Positions 62,810 to 64,000 of a stretch of DNA of 64,000 nucleotides are shown one piece after another (the first letter of the stretch is position 1; each line of letters starts with the position of its first letter). The notes under the pieces were generated by a model. The model saw only the letters and a program-made list of their open reading frames with translations. It did no database searches and was not told where the DNA came from. A program made the position numbers and the translations under genes. Source of the stretch: Gammaproteobacteria bacterium (GTDB lineage: Bacteria > Pseudomonadota > Gammaproteobacteria > Eutrophobiales > Eutrophobiaceae); NCBI GenBank assembly GCA_012103475.1, contig WLWS01000004.1, positions 496,001 to 560,000 on the forward strand, in the 5' to 3' direction.

Positions 62810-63414
62810 TGTCTGAAATTGTTCAGGGCATTATTGCTGATGCCACAGCAATGAGGGCATGGGAAGCCGTGGCGGTTATTCTTGCCATCGCTTATCTGCT
62901 ACTGGCTATGAAGGAGAATATTCTGTGCTGGTACTGTGCCCTGTTCAGTACGGCTATTTATACTCAGCTGTTCTGGAATGTGAGCCTGCTTATGGAATCA
63001 GCACTCAATGTCTATTATCTGGCCATGGCCGTGTTTGGCTGGTATCAGTGGAAATACGGGGGCAGAGAAAAATCCTCCCTCTCAATTCAACGACTCACCC
63101 TGCAAACAAACCTGCTTATCATTGCCGCTGTGTTCGTTGCAGCCGGTATTTCCGGCTGGCTGCTTTCACAACATAGTCAGGCTGCCTGGCCTTACCTTGA
63201 TTCCTTTACCACCTGGGGCAGCGTAGCGACTACTTTCATGGTTGCGAAAAAGATTCTGGAGAACTGGCTTTACTGGCTGGTCATCGACAGTATTTCCATT
63301 CCGCTCTACGTTGATCGTGGTCTTTATCTGACCGCCTTTCTTTTCTTTATCTATTTGTTTATCGTGGTAGCAGGTTTTCTCAACTGGCGACGACGTTATC
63401 AAGCACAAATCTGA
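62809..63414 (+). CDS. pnuT: PnuC-family transporter, probable thiamine permease PnuT
   Basis: A 201-residue inner-membrane protein with about six or seven helices. The PnuC family pattern is visible: AWEAVAVILAIAYLLLAMKENILCWYCALFSTAIYTQLFWNVSLLMESALNVYYLAMAVFGWYQW and WGSVATTFMVAKKILENWLYWLVIDSISIPLYVDRGLYLTAFLFFIYL. PnuC itself carries nicotinamide riboside; PnuT members are placed under TPP riboswitches and carry thiamine. The riboswitch operon here points to thiamine. Start codon ATG 62809 overlaps the preceding stop. Confidence 0.85.
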   Translation: MSEIVQGIIADATAMRAWEAVAVILAIAYLLLAMKENILCWYCALFSTAIYTQLFWNVSLLMESALNVYYLAMAVFGWYQWKYGGREKSSLSIQRLTLQTNLLIIAAVFVAAGISGWLLSQHSQAAWPYLDSFTTWGSVATTFMVAKKILENWLYWLVIDSISIPLYVDRGLYLTAFLFFIYLFIVVAGFLNWRRRYQAQI

Positions 63415-64000
63415 GTCAAAAATATTATCCGCAGATCCTCTGCTCAACTGGTACGAACTCGGTCTGCCTTTTCAGTCGAAACCTGAGCTTCTCGGGGAGC
63501 TAAGTGTTGGCCGGACCAATCGAAGTTATCTGATTAGATCAGGAAATACGCGTTATATTCTTAGAATAAACGCGGATAATAGTCACATCCTCGGCATAAA
63601 CCGGCAAAGGGAAAAAACCATAATTGAGATGGCGGGTGCTTTTGGCATTGCCCCGAAAGTACACTATTGCTCATTACATCACGGACTATTGCTTACAGAA
63701 TACATCGATGGCCAGCATTGGCAGCCAGATGACCTTAAAGACCCTGGAAAAGCTACCTTGCTGACAGAAAGTCTTGCCGTTTTGCACTCTTTACCAGCTA
63801 CGCCGACTAAGTTTGGCTATCGTCAACACGCAGAACACTACTGGCAACAACTTGAGTTGGCAAATGCTGATATTCCGGAAAGGCTTGCCGAAGACCGAAA
63901 CCGGGTGCTGGAAATAATCGATAATATCCCGCCGCGAAGTGTGACCTGCCACCATGATCCACTACCCTTGAATATTATTGAAAAAGACGGGAAGCTTGTT
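63371..64000 (+). CDS. Thiamine/choline-kinase-like phosphotransferase, partial; start unclear
   Basis: An open frame follows the permease gene and runs off the window end. Its likely product includes ELLGELSVGRTNRSYLIRSG, YILRINADNSHILGINRQREKTIIEMAG, GLLLTEYIDGQHW and the kinase motif CHHDPLPLNIIEKDGK (HxDxxxxN). It belongs to the aminoglycoside phosphotransferase/choline kinase superfamily; in this operon a thiamine kinase (ThiK-like) is the natural reading. The coordinate given is the start of the open frame after TAG at 63368. No ATG, GTG or TTG occurs in frame before the conserved sequence (about 63440), so the start may be a rare codon (ATC 63398, ATA 63422, CTG 63440) or a base may be missing. 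Confidence 0.7.

Noticed and set aside
1..64000. CRISPR arrays, prophage, integrases, insertion sequences, toxin-antitoxin or restriction systems
   Set aside because: I found no regular repeat-spacer arrays, no transposase or integrase, and no defence-gene family in either strand. RatA is only historically named a toxin. The ssrA 3' end, a frequent integration site, is followed by a terminator and not by an element.

Overview
The window looks like chromosomal DNA of a gammaproteobacterium, probably marine or otherwise aquatic. The evidence is gene order. The blocks hrcA-grpE-dnaK-dnaJ-dapB, nadK-recN-fur-bamE and bamE...rnfH-ratA...smpB-ssrA are typical of that class. Lipoprotein, Tat and TonB-receptor genes show a Gram-negative cell. 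I cannot name a genus. There is no phage, insertion sequence, CRISPR array, rRNA or tRNA in the window; the only structural RNA gene is tmRNA.

Layout. 1-7.7 kb: a DmpA-type peptidase (cut by the window edge), an acetyltransferase, a probable selenoprotein of the peroxiredoxin-like family with an in-frame UGA at its catalytic position, an MFS transporter, two secreted cupins and two amine-oxidase-type flavoproteins, the second broken by a stop codon. 7.8-13.3 kb: a phosphorus-scavenging cluster (beta-propeller phytase, TonB receptor, PhoX phosphatase). 13.4-14.3 kb: bacterioferritin and its ferredoxin, each behind a Fur-box-like site. 14.4-20.3 kb: a PLP decarboxylase, a YqiA esterase, an SDR enzyme, small secreted proteins of unknown function and a thioesterase. 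20.3-26.3 kb: dapB and the heat-shock operon. 26.5-36.1 kb: a housekeeping block (nadK, recN, fur, bamE, rnfH, ratA, smpB, ssrA) into which a BtuCD-like ABC transporter, a frameshifted sodium-symporter gene and a universal stress protein gene have been placed. 36.2-39.6 kb: a DevBCA-type exporter whose ATPase carries a C-terminal GAF domain. 39.8-47.0 kb: an AIM24-like protein, a UbiD/UbiX pair, a gamma-glutamyltransferase-like protein and a tungsten/molybdenum aldehyde oxidoreductase. 47.0-59.2 kb: tyrosine/homogentisate breakdown. 59.3-60.2 kb: the ruin of an aromatic hydroxylase gene. 60.2-64 kb: a TPP-riboswitch-controlled thiamine (or precursor) uptake operon.

How the genes work together. 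hpd, hmgA, a fumarylacetoacetase-family gene, maiA and scoAB make a complete route from 4-hydroxyphenylpyruvate to fumarate and acetoacetyl-CoA. Two paralogous MarR regulators lie beside hmgA and hpd. The two divergent promoter regions carry near-identical palindromes (TAGTTRC-N4-GYAACTA), so the split pathway is probably one regulon. The thiamine operon links an outer-membrane receptor, a YkoF-like thiamine-binding protein, a PnuT-type permease and a small-molecule kinase under one riboswitch.

Four genes are interrupted in ways that may be real decay, sequence error or recoding: an in-frame TAA in a flavoprotein, a one-base shift at a poly-A run in the symporter, a one-base shift in scoB, and a multiply damaged hydroxylase. 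The UGA in the peroxiredoxin-like gene differs from these. It stands exactly where the catalytic cysteine should be, the reading frame is intact on both sides, and a hairpin of bacterial SECIS geometry follows it. It is the most interesting item in the window.
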